Source: WTXA01 sp041741995 (GTDB taxonomy: Bacteria; Bacillota; TC1). Taken from it: a stretch of DNA of 13,499 bases. Both the position numbers and the translations under genes were made by a program. The notes under the pieces are model-generated. The model worked only from the letters and a program-made list of their open reading frames with translations, was not told where the DNA came from and searched no databases. Of this stretch, positions 1 to 7,274 are shown piece by piece; the stretch's first letter is position 1; every line of letters starts with the position of its first letter. The DNA lies in contig JBGSJN010000130.1 in assembly GCA_041741995.1 (NCBI GenBank), positions 1 to 13,499 of the forward strand, given 5' to 3'.

Positions 1-67
1 ATCCATCCTGATACTCTTTGATAATTTGAAATTTTTCCTCTTTGGTATACTTAACTCTTTTGGACAT
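1..67 (-). CDS. IS3-family-like transposase OrfA, N-terminal fragment cut by the window edge
   Basis: The minus strand reads ATG at 67-65 followed by 22 open codons to the window edge, beginning MSKRVKYTKEEKFQIIKEY. The pattern [T]-x-E-E-K-x-x-I-I-K-E-Y is typical of the first helix of the helix-turn-helix domain in OrfA (InsE/InsJ-like) proteins of IS3-family elements, which bind the terminal repeats. A strong ribosome binding site (GAAAGGGGGG, minus strand) lies just upstream at about 72-81. Only the N-terminus is visible, so neither the catalytic DDE part nor the completeness of the element can be judged. A non-transposase HTH protein starting the same way is the main alternative. Confidence 0.65.
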   Translation of the reverse strand, partial: MSKRVKYTKEEKFQIIKEYQDG

Positions 68-129
68 TAAAATGCCCCCCTTTCAGTAGCAGATTTTTTT
101 TATTTAATCTGTCTACCTATAGGGGAGCA
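68..129 (-). mobile_element. probable terminal region of the IS carrying the fragment at 1-67
   Basis: Between the transposase start and the higB promoter lies a short leader. Read on the minus strand it begins TGCTCCCCTATAGGTAGACA (129-110). A TG start with a run of C and a GTAGACA-type block resembles the terminal inverted repeats of IS3/IS150-group elements, and it lies about 60 bases upstream of the transposase start, as expected. The exact boundary and any target duplication cannot be confirmed because the other end of the element is outside the window. Confidence 0.4.
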
Positions 130-165
130 TATCAATATTTGGGTTGGTTTTTTTAATAATAGACC

Positions 166-193
166 TTGTAATTTTCGCCATGGATGATATAAT
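166..193 (+). promoter_or_regulatory. higBA promoter
   Basis: TTGTAA at 166-171 and TATAAT at 188-193 are separated by 16 bases. This is a good vegetative-sigma promoter placed about 60 bases upstream of the toxin start. It lies outside the presumed IS end, so the operon appears to carry its own promoter. Confidence 0.6.
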
Positions 194-198
194 AAAAA

Positions 199-220
199 TA
201 ACCAATTGGTTAAGTTAACT
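199..220 (+). promoter_or_regulatory. palindromic operator at the higBA transcription start
   Basis: A perfect 14-base palindrome, TAACCAATTGGTTA (199-212), is followed at once by an 8-base palindrome, AGTTAACT (213-220). They sit right after the -10 box, where the first transcribed bases should be. XRE-type antitoxins of HigA systems repress their own promoter by binding such palindromes, so this is the obvious operator candidate. The position and symmetry are seen; the binding is inferred. Confidence 0.55.
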
Positions 221-251
221 AAATAGATAAGTTTGGTGGTGGAAGTATACT

Positions 252-599
252 GTGCAGATCGAATATGAAAGAGATTCAGTCGGAAAGTATTTTAAGGATT
301 TTAGTTTAATGATTAAGAAATATGGAATTGAAAGAACTAGGCTAATTAAGAATAGAATAGATCAATTGAAAGCCGCCACAACATTTAGTAAATATTTAGA
401 AATTGGATTGGGAAAACCACATCAATTAATGGAAAATTTAAAAGGTTACTATGGTGTATCAATCACAGGAAATATTAGACTAATATTAAGACCTGATAGT
501 GAAAGTCTAGAACCGAATATGTTAAATGAATGTGATACTGTAATAATTAGAGGAGTGTTAGATTATCATGGAAAAAAAGATGAATGGATTATCTCGTGA
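252..599 (+). CDS. higB: HigB-type toxin, RelE-superfamily mRNA interferase
   Basis: This 115-residue basic protein fits the RelE/HigB fold of ribosome-dependent mRNA endonucleases ('plasmid maintenance system killer protein' type). The diagnostic block is the middle stretch GKPHQLMENLKGYYGVSITG followed by NIRLILR, giving the alternating beta strands and the Arg/Lys residues that contact mRNA in this family. The start is GTG at 252, with GGTGGTGG at 235-242 as the ribosome binding site. The toxin gene comes first and overlaps the antitoxin gene by 32 bases, which is the usual HigBA order and implies coupled translation. It should be made from the promoter at 166-193 and repressed through the palindromes at 199-220. 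The family call is firm; which RNA it cuts cannot be read from sequence. Confidence 0.82.
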   Translation: MQIEYERDSVGKYFKDFSLMIKKYGIERTRLIKNRIDQLKAATTFSKYLEIGLGKPHQLMENLKGYYGVSITGNIRLILRPDSESLEPNMLNECDTVIIRGVLDYHGKKDEWIIS

Positions 600-1650
600 G
601 TTGATAATACATCCAGGAGAAACATTAAAAGAAGTATTAGAAGATCGTGAAATGTCACAAAGAGAGTTAGCTTTTAGGATTGCTCTAACTGAACCTTATA
701 TAAGCAATATAGTAAATGGAGTAAAACCCATTACAATTTCTCTAGCTAAAAAGTTAGAATACGCACTAGGTGTTGAAGCTGCTTTTTGGATCAATCTTCA
801 ATCTAATTATGAAAAGGAACTTTCTGACTATGAGGAAGTGAATTCTATTACGGTAGAAGAAATTAGTGTAATTAAGAAAATCAAAGACCTTATAAGCTAT
901 ATGAAAGAAATCGGTTTTCTTGGTGAAGAGAATAATGAATCAATGTTGGTTATAGAACTAAGAAGAATATTAAAGGTAAGTAATTTGACTAATATTCCAC
1001 ATGTTTGTAATAATGGTGCTTATCGTTTAACACAAACAGATACCCTAGATCCTTATGTATTATTCACATGGCTTAGAATTTGTGATTTAATAGTTGAACA
1101 ATATAAAGACCTTAAGTATTCCTTGGATATTGAGAAACTTAAAATAAAGTTGCCTGAAATAAAGAGTTTAATGTTTGAAGAATTCATAATTATTAAAGAA
1201 AAATTAAAAGATATATTTAGTGAATGTGGTATTAATTTTGCCATTGTAAGGAATTTTAAAGGTGCTCCTGTTCAAGGTGTCATAAACAAGAAGGCAGACA
1301 ATACTTTGAGCTTAATAATGACTAATCGTAGAAAGTATGCAGATATTTTTTGGTTTACATTGTTCCACGAAATAGGGCATATAATATTCAATGACTTTGA
1401 TAAAAGCCTTATTGATTATGACTGTATGGAAAATATTAATGAAGATAAAGCAAATGAATTTTCAGCAAATGTATTAATAGATAGCCATAAATACAAACGT
1501 TTCCTCTTAGAGAAGGATTTTTCAATTTCTAAAATTAATGATTTCTGTAAAAATAACAGCATTCCGCCATTCATGTTGATTGGTAGACTGCAAAAAGAAA
1601 AGCATATATCTTATAATCTTTATGGTAACGAAAAAATTAAATACAATTAA
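568..1650 (+). CDS. higA: HigA-type antitoxin fused to an ImmA/IrrE-like metallopeptidase domain
   Basis: This 360-residue protein begins with an XRE helix-turn-helix (about residues 17-72), including the stretch MSQRELAFRIALTEPYISNI and the HigA signature HPGETLKEVL. A linker of about 150 residues leads to a zinc-peptidase domain with FHEIGH: H267, E268 and H271. E292, in the downstream EDKANEFSANVL block, is the likely third metal ligand. Classic HigA is only about 100 residues; the long peptidase-bearing form is a known variant. It should neutralise HigB and repress the operon, while the peptidase could cleave a partner or the antitoxin itself, as ImmA and IrrE do for repressors. The start at ATG 568 has AGAGGAG at 549-555, a slightly long spacing; Met5 is an alternative. 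Confidence 0.85.
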   Translation: MEKKMNGLSRELIIHPGETLKEVLEDREMSQRELAFRIALTEPYISNIVNGVKPITISLAKKLEYALGVEAAFWINLQSNYEKELSDYEEVNSITVEEISVIKKIKDLISYMKEIGFLGEENNESMLVIELRRILKVSNLTNIPHVCNNGAYRLTQTDTLDPYVLFTWLRICDLIVEQYKDLKYSLDIEKLKIKLPEIKSLMFEEFIIIKEKLKDIFSECGINFAIVRNFKGAPVQGVINKKADNTLSLIMTNRRKYADIFWFTLFHEIGHIIFNDFDKSLIDYDCMENINEDKANEFSANVLIDSHKYKRFLLEKDFSISKINDFCKNNSIPPFMLIGRLQKEKHISYNLYGNEKIKYN

Positions 1651-1665
1651 TAGATCAATATTTGC

Positions 1666-1702
1666 TCAAAGAAGCATCTTCATTGAGATGCTTCTTTGAT
1701 GT
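1666..1702 (+). terminator. terminator-like hairpin after higBA
   Basis: A perfect 14-bp stem (1666-1679 pairing with 1686-1699, TCAAAGAAGCATCT and its complement) encloses a 6-base loop. The following U-tract is weak (TGTTT), so termination may be partial. Confidence 0.6.
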
Positions 1703-1733
1703 TTAAGCTGATTAGAAAAAATATGATTTTATC

Positions 1734-1762
1734 TTGTAATTGTTTGGTATATAGAACATAAT
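1734..1762 (+). promoter_or_regulatory. promoter of the GGDEF/HD-GYP gene
   Basis: TTGTAA (1734-1739) and CATAAT (1757-1762) are 17 bases apart, 41 bases before the chosen ATG. The match is moderate. Confidence 0.4.
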
Positions 1763-1802
1763 AAAAAAGAATAAAGAAAATTTGAAAAGGAGGCATATCA
1801 AA

Positions 1803-4490
1803 ATGAATGACAACCTATATAAGCAGATACTAGACCAATCACCATTAGGATATGCTTATCATGAAATAATACTAGATGAAAACAACAAACCATGTGACTA
1901 TAAGTTTATCGAAGTAAATAATTCCTTTGAAGACTTAACAGGACTAAAACGATCAGAGGTTATAGGCAAGAGGATTTCAGAAGTACTACCGGATATAAGA
2001 AACAGCGAATTTGACTGGATTGCACTATATGGCAATATTGCAATAAACGGTGGCAGTGAAGAATTCGAACAGTTTTCTGATGCTCTTAAGAAATGGTATA
2101 AAGTTAAAGTATACTCGCCAGAAAAAGGATTATTTATAACAGCCTTTAGCGATATTACAAATGAGCGTAACCAAATAGAAGAACTATATAAACTGTCTGT
2201 AATGTCTGAAGAGTTATTACAAGGACTAGAAGAAAGTGATTTTCAAAAAATTACTGATGATTTATTAGATATAACCGAGTCTAAATTCGTTTCTTTCAAC
2301 CTATATGAACATGACGGAAAACACTATACAACAAAAATAATAGCTGGGGATAGAGGCATAGCCAACAAAGCTTTGGATATAGTAGGTATTAAAATAGATG
2401 AGAAAAAATGGCCTCATGATCCTATAAGAGCAGAAAAAATCAAAGATAAAATGGTAACTCACTTTCTTAACTTACACGATTTAGCTGGGAAGGTTATACC
2501 AAAGACTGTATGCGATTTACTAACAATGAGTTTTGGCATTGGTGAGGTAGTTGTAGTTAAAATTATGAAAAACAATATTATGCTTGGTGATTTTACATTA
2601 ATAATGCCAAAGGGTAAGGCTTTTAAAAAAGATAGTATTGTTGAAATATATGCTAACCAGGTAGGTCTGGCAATAGTCAATATGAGAGAAGAAGAAAAAA
2701 TAATAAAAAGCGAAGAACAATATCGACTATTAACAACCCAGATGCAACTAGGTCTGGTTCTAAATGAAATAATATGTGATGACCAAGGTAATCCAGTGGA
2801 TTATCGCTTTATTAGCTTCAACGAAAGCTATGAAAAAATAACAGGTCTATCTAGGGAAGATATCCTAGGGAAGACAGTATTAGAAGTCCTACCAAACACT
2901 GAAAAATATTGGATTGAAATTTTTGGGCGAGTAGCACTGACTGGAAAAGAAGACCGTTTTGAAAACTATTCAGCTGCCCTAGGCAGGTATTTTAGTACAG
3001 TAGTTTATTCCCCGAAAATAGGACAATTTGCGGTTATTGTTGATGACATAACCGACCGAAAAGCCATGGAAAAACAAATATTCAACGAAAAAGAACAATT
3101 TAAAACCACACTTTTATCAGTAGGTGATGGTGTTATATCTGTTGATGCACAGGGTAAGGTTTTGATTTTAAATCAAATTGCCGAAAAACTCACTGGATGG
3201 ACACAAGAAGAAGCTCAAGGAAAATCAATAGAGGAAGTTTTCCATATTATCAATGAATTAACTGGGAAAAGACGTGATAATCCGGTACAAAAGGTGTTAG
3301 ATAATGATGAAATTATTGAATTGGATAATCATACTATTTTGATTTCTAAAGATGGAACAAAAAGACCAATTGAAGACAGTGCTGCTCCAATAAAAGATGC
3401 ACAAGGTAACCTAACTGGTGTAGTGTTAGTATTCAGAGACTTTTCAGAAAAGAAAAAAAGCCTTGATGAAATCACTTATCTTAGTTTTCATGATCATTTG
3501 ACCGGATTATATAATCGTAGTTTTTTTGATGCAGAACTAAAACGCCTCGATACACAAAGAAACTTACCTATGACTATTATCATGGGGGATGTTAATGGCT
3601 TGAAATTAATTAATGATACCTTTGGACACTCAGTAGGTGATGAGTTGCTAATTAAGGTAGGAAAAATATTGAAGAGCTGTTGCAGGGGTGATGATATTAT
3701 TGCAAGAGTTGGTGGTGATGAGTATTCTATTCTATTACCACAAACCGATGGTATAGAGGCTCAAAAGCTTATTAAACGAATTCAAGAATCAATGAAAGAT
3801 GAGAAAGTCAGGGATTTAGATGTGTCTGTTTCTTTTGGCTGGGCAACAAAGACAGATGTGTCACAGACTAAGGATTTCATAAATAAAAAAGCTGAAGACT
3901 TTATGTACAGTAATAAGCTGTTTGATGGGCCTAGTTTTAGGGGAAGAGTGATTGATAATATTGTTATGGCCATCAATGCCAAAAGCCCTAGGGAAGAGGC
4001 TCATTCTAAAAGAGTTTCAGCATTATGTGTCGCCTTGGGTGAAGCGCTGGAAGTAGATGAAGGCATGATTAAGACCTTGAAAATATTTGGACTACTCCAT
4101 GATATTGGGAAGATTGCCATAGCTGATGACATATTAAATAAAACAAGTGGATTAACTGAAAGAGAATATTATGAAATAAAAAGACATTCAGAAATCGGCT
4201 ACCGTATTTTAAGTACTGTAAATGATATGGCTGAAATTGCAAATTATGTATTATATCATCATGAAAGATGGGATGGTAATGGTTACCCTAAAGGTATGGC
4301 GGGAGGCTCAATACCTTTACCGTCTCGTATTTGTACCATTGTTGATGCTTATGATGCTATGACTAGTGATAGAAGCTATCGACCAGCTATGACAGATGAA
4401 TATGCTATGAACGAATTGCAAAAAAATGCAGGAACACAGTTTGATCCTTATCTTGTAGATGTATTTTTAAATAAGGTAATATCAAATTAG
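1803..4490 (+). CDS. PAS-GAF-PAS-PAS-GGDEF-HD-GYP c-di-GMP turnover protein
   Basis: This 895-residue protein has only sensory and c-di-GMP domains and no evident membrane segment, so it is probably cytoplasmic. Domains in order: PAS (about 5-120), GAF-like (about 130-295), PAS (about 305-420), PAS with a C-terminal PAC-like part (about 430-555), GGDEF (about 560-715), HD-GYP (about 720-890). The first two PAS domains resemble each other. The cyclase site is GGDEY at 637-641 (Tyr for Phe, commonly tolerated), and a product-inhibition RxxD motif (RGDD) ends five residues before it. The phosphodiesterase part keeps HD (766-767), HH (819-820) and GYP (827-829). Both activities look intact, so net direction probably depends on the PAS/GAF signals. 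I chose ATG 1803 because AGGAGG (1788-1793) sits 9 bases upstream; an in-frame TTG at 1782 would place that site inside the gene. It is monocistronic, with its own promoter and a hairpin behind. Confidence 0.93.
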   Translation: MNDNLYKQILDQSPLGYAYHEIILDENNKPCDYKFIEVNNSFEDLTGLKRSEVIGKRISEVLPDIRNSEFDWIALYGNIAINGGSEEFEQFSDALKKWYKVKVYSPEKGLFITAFSDITNERNQIEELYKLSVMSEELLQGLEESDFQKITDDLLDITESKFVSFNLYEHDGKHYTTKIIAGDRGIANKALDIVGIKIDEKKWPHDPIRAEKIKDKMVTHFLNLHDLAGKVIPKTVCDLLTMSFGIGEVVVVKIMKNNIMLGDFTLIMPKGKAFKKDSIVEIYANQVGLAIVNMREEEKIIKSEEQYRLLTTQMQLGLVLNEIICDDQGNPVDYRFISFNESYEKITGLSREDILGKTVLEVLPNTEKYWIEIFGRVALTGKEDRFENYSAALGRYFSTVVYSPKIGQFAVIVDDITDRKAMEKQIFNEKEQFKTTLLSVGDGVISVDAQGKVLILNQIAEKLTGWTQEEAQGKSIEEVFHIINELTGKRRDNPVQKVLDNDEIIELDNHTILISKDGTKRPIEDSAAPIKDAQGNLTGVVLVFRDFSEKKKSLDEITYLSFHDHLTGLYNRSFFDAELKRLDTQRNLPMTIIMGDVNGLKLINDTFGHSVGDELLIKVGKILKSCCRGDDIIARVGGDEYSILLPQTDGIEAQKLIKRIQESMKDEKVRDLDVSVSFGWATKTDVSQTKDFINKKAEDFMYSNKLFDGPSFRGRVIDNIVMAINAKSPREEAHSKRVSALCVALGEALEVDEGMIKTLKIFGLLHDIGKIAIADDILNKTSGLTEREYYEIKRHSEIGYRILSTVNDMAEIANYVLYHHERWDGNGYPKGMAGGSIPLPSRICTIVDAYDAMTSDRSYRPAMTDEYAMNELQKNAGTQFDPYLVDVFLNKVISN

Positions 4491-4552
4491 AGTTACTATA
4501 TTTATGATTCAATAAAAAAGTTTAACATTATTAATAACTAATGAAGAAAACT

Positions 4553-4586
4553 AATACATCTCGAAGAAATTTGGGATGTATTTTAA
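4553..4586 (+). terminator. probable terminator of the GGDEF/HD-GYP gene
   Basis: AATACATC (4553-4560) pairs with GATGTATT (4575-4582), followed by TTAA. The stem is short and AT-rich and the U-tract is brief, so it is a modest terminator. The much longer palindrome next to it (4585-4624) may contribute. Confidence 0.45.
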
Positions 4587-4624
4587 TATATTACGGCTAT
4601 AATTTAAAATAGCCGTAATATATT
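4585..4624. repeat. 16-bp perfect inverted repeat upstream of abiE
   Basis: AATATATTACGGCTAT (4585-4600) and its exact complement (4609-4624) flank an 8-base AT loop. The sequence lies between the GGDEF/HD-GYP gene and the abiE promoter, ending 12 bases before the -35 box. It could act as a terminator hairpin (with no real U-tract), an insulator, or the AbiEi operator. AbiEi proteins are known to bind inverted repeats near their own promoter. Confidence 0.7.
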
Positions 4625-4635
4625 TAAAAAATTGA

Positions 4636-4664
4636 TTGTTTAATCGATGCTTCTTAAGTATAAT
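4636..4664 (+). promoter_or_regulatory. abiE operon promoter
   Basis: TTGTTT (4636-4641) and a perfect TATAAT (4659-4664) are separated by 17 bases, 21 bases before the chosen abiEi start codon. A small imperfect inverted repeat (ATTGATT, 4-base gap, AATCGAT; 4631-4648) covers the -35 box and could also be part of the operator. Confidence 0.7.
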
Positions 4665-4684
4665 AGCTATAGGAGGTGTATGAA

Positions 4685-5269
4685 ATGAAAACAGATCCTA
4701 TACCAAATAATCAAAAAATAATATCATTGGAAGAATTAAAAATTTTGGGATATACTCATTACAAGATTAATAAACTAGTTGATGAGGGTAAACTTATAAA
4801 ATTAAATAAAAAGAATTATGAAAATAATGATTTTGAAGGTGAAGATTCTGATTTCTATTTTGCAAATGCATTTGTACCATCAGGAGTAGTATGTCTTTTG
4901 AGTGCAGCAGTATTTTATAATCTAACAACATATAGACCTGATTCTATAGATGTAGCTATAAGCAGAAAAAAGAAAGTTTCAACGCTTCCAACTTGGCCAA
5001 CTATTAAACTTTATTATTTTAATACACAAAGATATCAAACAGGAATACAGATTATGAGAGAAGGAAGAAATGAATTCAGAATATATGATATTGAAAAAAC
5101 AGTAATTGATGTACTTTATTATAGAAATAAAATAGGTATTGAAGAAACAAAAGAAATTCTAACGAATTACCTTAATAGAAACAATAGAGATATAAATAAA
5201 CTATATCGCTATGCAGATATATTAAATTGTAATGATATATTGAGGACATATTTAGAGGTACTCTTATGA
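4685..5269 (+). CDS. abiEi: AbiEi-family antitoxin (type IV toxin-antitoxin system)
   Basis: This 194-residue protein has an N-terminal winged helix-turn-helix (about residues 10-50, IISLEELKILGYTHYKINKL followed by VDEGKLIKLNKKNY), then the AbiEi core. The core includes the block SGVVCLLSAAVFYNLTTYRP and the later RIYDIEKTVIDVLYYR. In known AbiE systems this protein represses the operon and counteracts the nucleotidyltransferase AbiEii without needing direct protein contact. ATG 4685 is chosen because AGGAGG (4671-4676) is 8 bases upstream; a GTG at 4676 is in frame but lies on the binding site itself. The gene ends in an ATGA overlap with abiEii, so translation is coupled. Family assignment is strong. 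Confidence 0.87.
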   Translation: MKTDPIPNNQKIISLEELKILGYTHYKINKLVDEGKLIKLNKKNYENNDFEGEDSDFYFANAFVPSGVVCLLSAAVFYNLTTYRPDSIDVAISRKKKVSTLPTWPTIKLYYFNTQRYQTGIQIMREGRNEFRIYDIEKTVIDVLYYRNKIGIEETKEILTNYLNRNNRDINKLYRYADILNCNDILRTYLEVLL

Positions 5270-6162
5270 TAAATCCAGATTCAATAAAAGCAAAACTTAA
5301 GAATGAAGCCAAACTAAGCGGGCATATGTTACAAGAAAAATTGACCGCATACGGTCTCGAAAGAACTATATATAGAATTTCGATTTCTGATTTTGTGGAC
5401 AATTTTACCCTGAAAGGTGGAATTTTACTATATGCATTATTTGCTGGTGATTTTACAAGAGTTACAACAGATATAGATTTATTGGCTCAAAGAATTAATA
5501 ATGAAATGGGTAATATAAAGACAATATTTGAAGAAATATTTTCGATAGAATTAGATGATGCTCTATTTTATGATTTGAAATCTTTAGAAATCAAAGCTAT
5601 AAATGAATTTAAATTATATCATGGTGTGAATGTTTCTATAATAGCCTATTTAGATAGAACTAAGATTCCGATATCAATAGATATTGGATTTGGTGATACT
5701 ATCTATCCCCAAAAAATACTTATAAATTTTCCAAGCATACTTGATATGGAAATTTCTAAAATATATGCATATACTCTATATTCTGTAATTGCTGAAAAGT
5801 TTGAAGCAATTGTGGACTTAGGTTATGCTAATAGCAGGTACAAAGACTTTTATGATTTGTATATACTTGCTTCCAGCTATGACTTTAAAGGAAGTGAATT
5901 GAAGAGAGCTTTAGAAGAAACATTTAATCATAGACAGACAGGCTTAAATGATATTGTAGCTTTTGAAAATAGTTTTAAAGAAGATTTAATAAGACAAGTT
6001 CGTTGGAACTCTTTTACAAAGAAGAAAAAAGCGATTACAAATATAGGTTTTGATGATGTAGTAAATTTGATAACTGTATTTTTAAAACCAGTGGTAAAAT
6101 CTATTATTACAGGTGATGAAATGAATTATATTTGGGATTCAAAGAAAAAAGTATGGAATTAA
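5266..6162 (+). CDS. abiEii: AbiEii-family toxin, nucleotidyltransferase
   Basis: This 298-residue protein has the nucleotidyltransferase features of AbiEii. LKGG (Gly51-Gly52) is followed by TTDIDLL with metal-binding Asp69 and Asp71, then the central AEKFEA, and SRYKDFYDLYILA (Lys193, Asp194, Asp197) as the conserved downstream motif. AbiEii-type enzymes cause growth arrest; related enzymes (MenT) add nucleotides to tRNA acceptor ends. The system is known as an abortive-infection defence against phages in lactococci. All visible key residues are present, so the toxin looks active. Its start codon overlaps the antitoxin stop (ATGA at 5266-5269), and both are transcribed from 4636-4664. No terminator separates it from the VOC gene 29 bases downstream. 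Confidence 0.88.
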   Translation: MINPDSIKAKLKNEAKLSGHMLQEKLTAYGLERTIYRISISDFVDNFTLKGGILLYALFAGDFTRVTTDIDLLAQRINNEMGNIKTIFEEIFSIELDDALFYDLKSLEIKAINEFKLYHGVNVSIIAYLDRTKIPISIDIGFGDTIYPQKILINFPSILDMEISKIYAYTLYSVIAEKFEAIVDLGYANSRYKDFYDLYILASSYDFKGSELKRALEETFNHRQTGLNDIVAFENSFKEDLIRQVRWNSFTKKKKAITNIGFDDVVNLITVFLKPVVKSIITGDEMNYIWDSKKKVWN

Positions 6163-6191
6163 TATTATATAAAAAAAGGAGAAAGAAAATA

Positions 6192-6581
6192 ATGAAAGAA
6201 ATAAAAGGAATAAGCCACGTATGTATTTCAGTCAATGATATGGACGAAACACTACAATTTTATCTCAATATTTTAGGATGTAAATTAATAGATCGATTTC
6301 CATTAGACTGGGTAAATGTAGAATTAGCCCATGTTGAGATCAATGGACAACAAATTGAATTTACACACAAATCAGATACACAACGTTTAAAAACAGATCG
6401 TTGGGAAGTAGGTCATATAGCCTTTACTGTCTCTGACATCTACAAGGTTGCAGAAAACTTAAGTAAGGTTCCTAATGTTAAATTCATTGATGAAAAACCA
6501 AATGAAGTGAACGAAACTTTAACAACGTTCTTCATAGAAGGTCCAAGTGGAGAAGTGATAGAATTCATGGAATACAAATAA
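6192..6581 (+). CDS. VOC-superfamily (glyoxalase fold) metalloenzyme
   Basis: This 129-residue protein has two beta-alpha-beta-beta-beta modules. The four metal-ligand positions of glyoxalase I-type enzymes are all present: His9 (in ISHVCISVND), Glu56 (QQIEF), His75 (VGHIAFTV) and Glu124 (GEVIEFMEY). This supports a metal-dependent lyase, epimerase or thiol-transferase of the glyoxalase/methylmalonyl-CoA-epimerase/fosfomycin-resistance type; the substrate cannot be decided. ATG 6192 has AAAGGAG at 6175-6181 about 10 bases upstream. An upstream in-frame codon at 6132 would overlap abiEii and lacks this site. It follows abiEii by 29 bases with no intervening terminator and ends before a strong terminator, so it is probably co-transcribed with the AbiE pair. 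Confidence 0.85.
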   Translation: MKEIKGISHVCISVNDMDETLQFYLNILGCKLIDRFPLDWVNVELAHVEINGQQIEFTHKSDTQRLKTDRWEVGHIAFTVSDIYKVAENLSKVPNVKFIDEKPNEVNETLTTFFIEGPSGEVIEFMEYK

Positions 6582-6616
6582 CACAAAAAAATATAAATGA
6601 AAATTAATAATTTTTC

Positions 6617-6647
6617 AAAAGCACCCTTCATAAAGGTGCTTTTTTTT
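6617..6647 (+). terminator. rho-independent terminator of the abiE-VOC unit
   Basis: AAAAGCACC (6617-6625) pairs with GGTGCTTTT (6635-6643) around a 9-base loop, followed by further T (unbroken to 6647). Confidence 0.85.
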
Positions 6648-6845
6648 GACTTTAGCCTTTGTTTAAGGTGGTTAATGTTTAATTTAAAAAACTTTATATA
6701 AAATATATAAGGAAATAGTTAGATAAATATGTTAGAATGAAAACAATATGATTACTTTTATGTTACATTGATTTAACTCTATTTTTACATTATTCGAGTT
6801 AATATCAATGAAAGATAAGATGCACAAAAGAAAGGCTTGAAGATA
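6648..6845 (+). other. leader region of the exopolysaccharide module, with an imperfect inverted repeat
   Basis: About 200 bases without a gene. The clear structure is CATTGATTTAACTC (6766-6779) facing its near-complement GAGTTAATATCAATG (6796-6810). That gives 14 pairs with one bulged base and a 16-base loop, ending 35 bases before the glycosyltransferase start. Candidate promoter boxes here are weak (for example TTGATT at 6768-6773, or several TATA-rich stretches near 6694-6710), so I do not place a promoter. No known riboswitch fold was recognised, including the c-di-GMP types. Confidence 0.5.
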
Positions 6846-7274
6846 ATGGAAAACATACTATACACGATAGGACTAATACTAGCAATACTATATTTGGCAA
6901 TGGGCCTTGACGATTTCCTGTGGGATCTCTATTCCCTAACCAGAAGGAAAAAATACAAAAAAACAAGATTAGACTTTAAAGTATTAAGAACACCACCACC
7001 AAAACTACTAGCAATAACAATCGGAGCCTGGAATGAGGCGACTGTTATTGGAGACGTTATAGAAAACCTAATAACCTCAATACAATATCCGAAATCCATG
7101 TATCACCTATTTGTAGGAGTATACCCAAACGATCAGGAAACAATAGATGTAGTAAAAGAAATAGAAAAAAAATACCCCAACGTCCATATGGTAATTAATG
7201 AAATACCAGGACCAACAACCAAAGCCCAAAATATCAACTACGTAATAAAGAACATAAAGAATATGAAAAACTAA
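6846..7274 (+). CDS. N-terminal part of NfrB-like family 2 glycosyltransferase
   Basis: This 142-residue fragment starts with a membrane segment (about residues 3-22, ending in LGLDD-like MGLDDFLWDLYSLTRRKK), then the first half of a GT-A fold. Visible motifs are AITIGAWNEATVIG (nucleotide-binding strand with the family's Asn-Glu) and GPTTKAQNINY, characteristic of NfrB-type 'phage adsorption protein B' enzymes. It stops right after AAA-AAC at 7274, before the acidic DAED motif, so alone it cannot be an active transferase. I chose ATG 6846 with AAAGG at 6831-6835 ten bases upstream; an in-frame TTG at 6837 is too close to that site. It is the first gene of the unit that leads to wecB. Confidence 0.75.
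   Translation: MENILYTIGLILAILYLAMGLDDFLWDLYSLTRRKKYKKTRLDFKVLRTPPPKLLAITIGAWNEATVIGDVIENLITSIQYPKSMYHLFVGVYPNDQETIDVVKEIEKKYPNVHMVINEIPGPTTKAQNINYVIKNIKNMKN

Noticed and set aside
1782..1802. TTG start seven codons upstream of the GGDEF/HD-GYP gene
   Set aside because: The codons consist of the AGGAGG ribosome binding site itself; ATG 1803 is correctly spaced from it.
6132..6191. Extended start of the VOC gene inside abiEii
   Set aside because: The extension is Lys-rich, overlaps the toxin gene and covers the ribosome binding site for ATG 6192, where the family sequence begins.
6648..6845. c-di-GMP riboswitch upstream of the exopolysaccharide genes
   Set aside because: I looked because of the c-di-GMP context, but the region is AT-rich and lacks the conserved GEMM-type core; only a simple inverted repeat is present.
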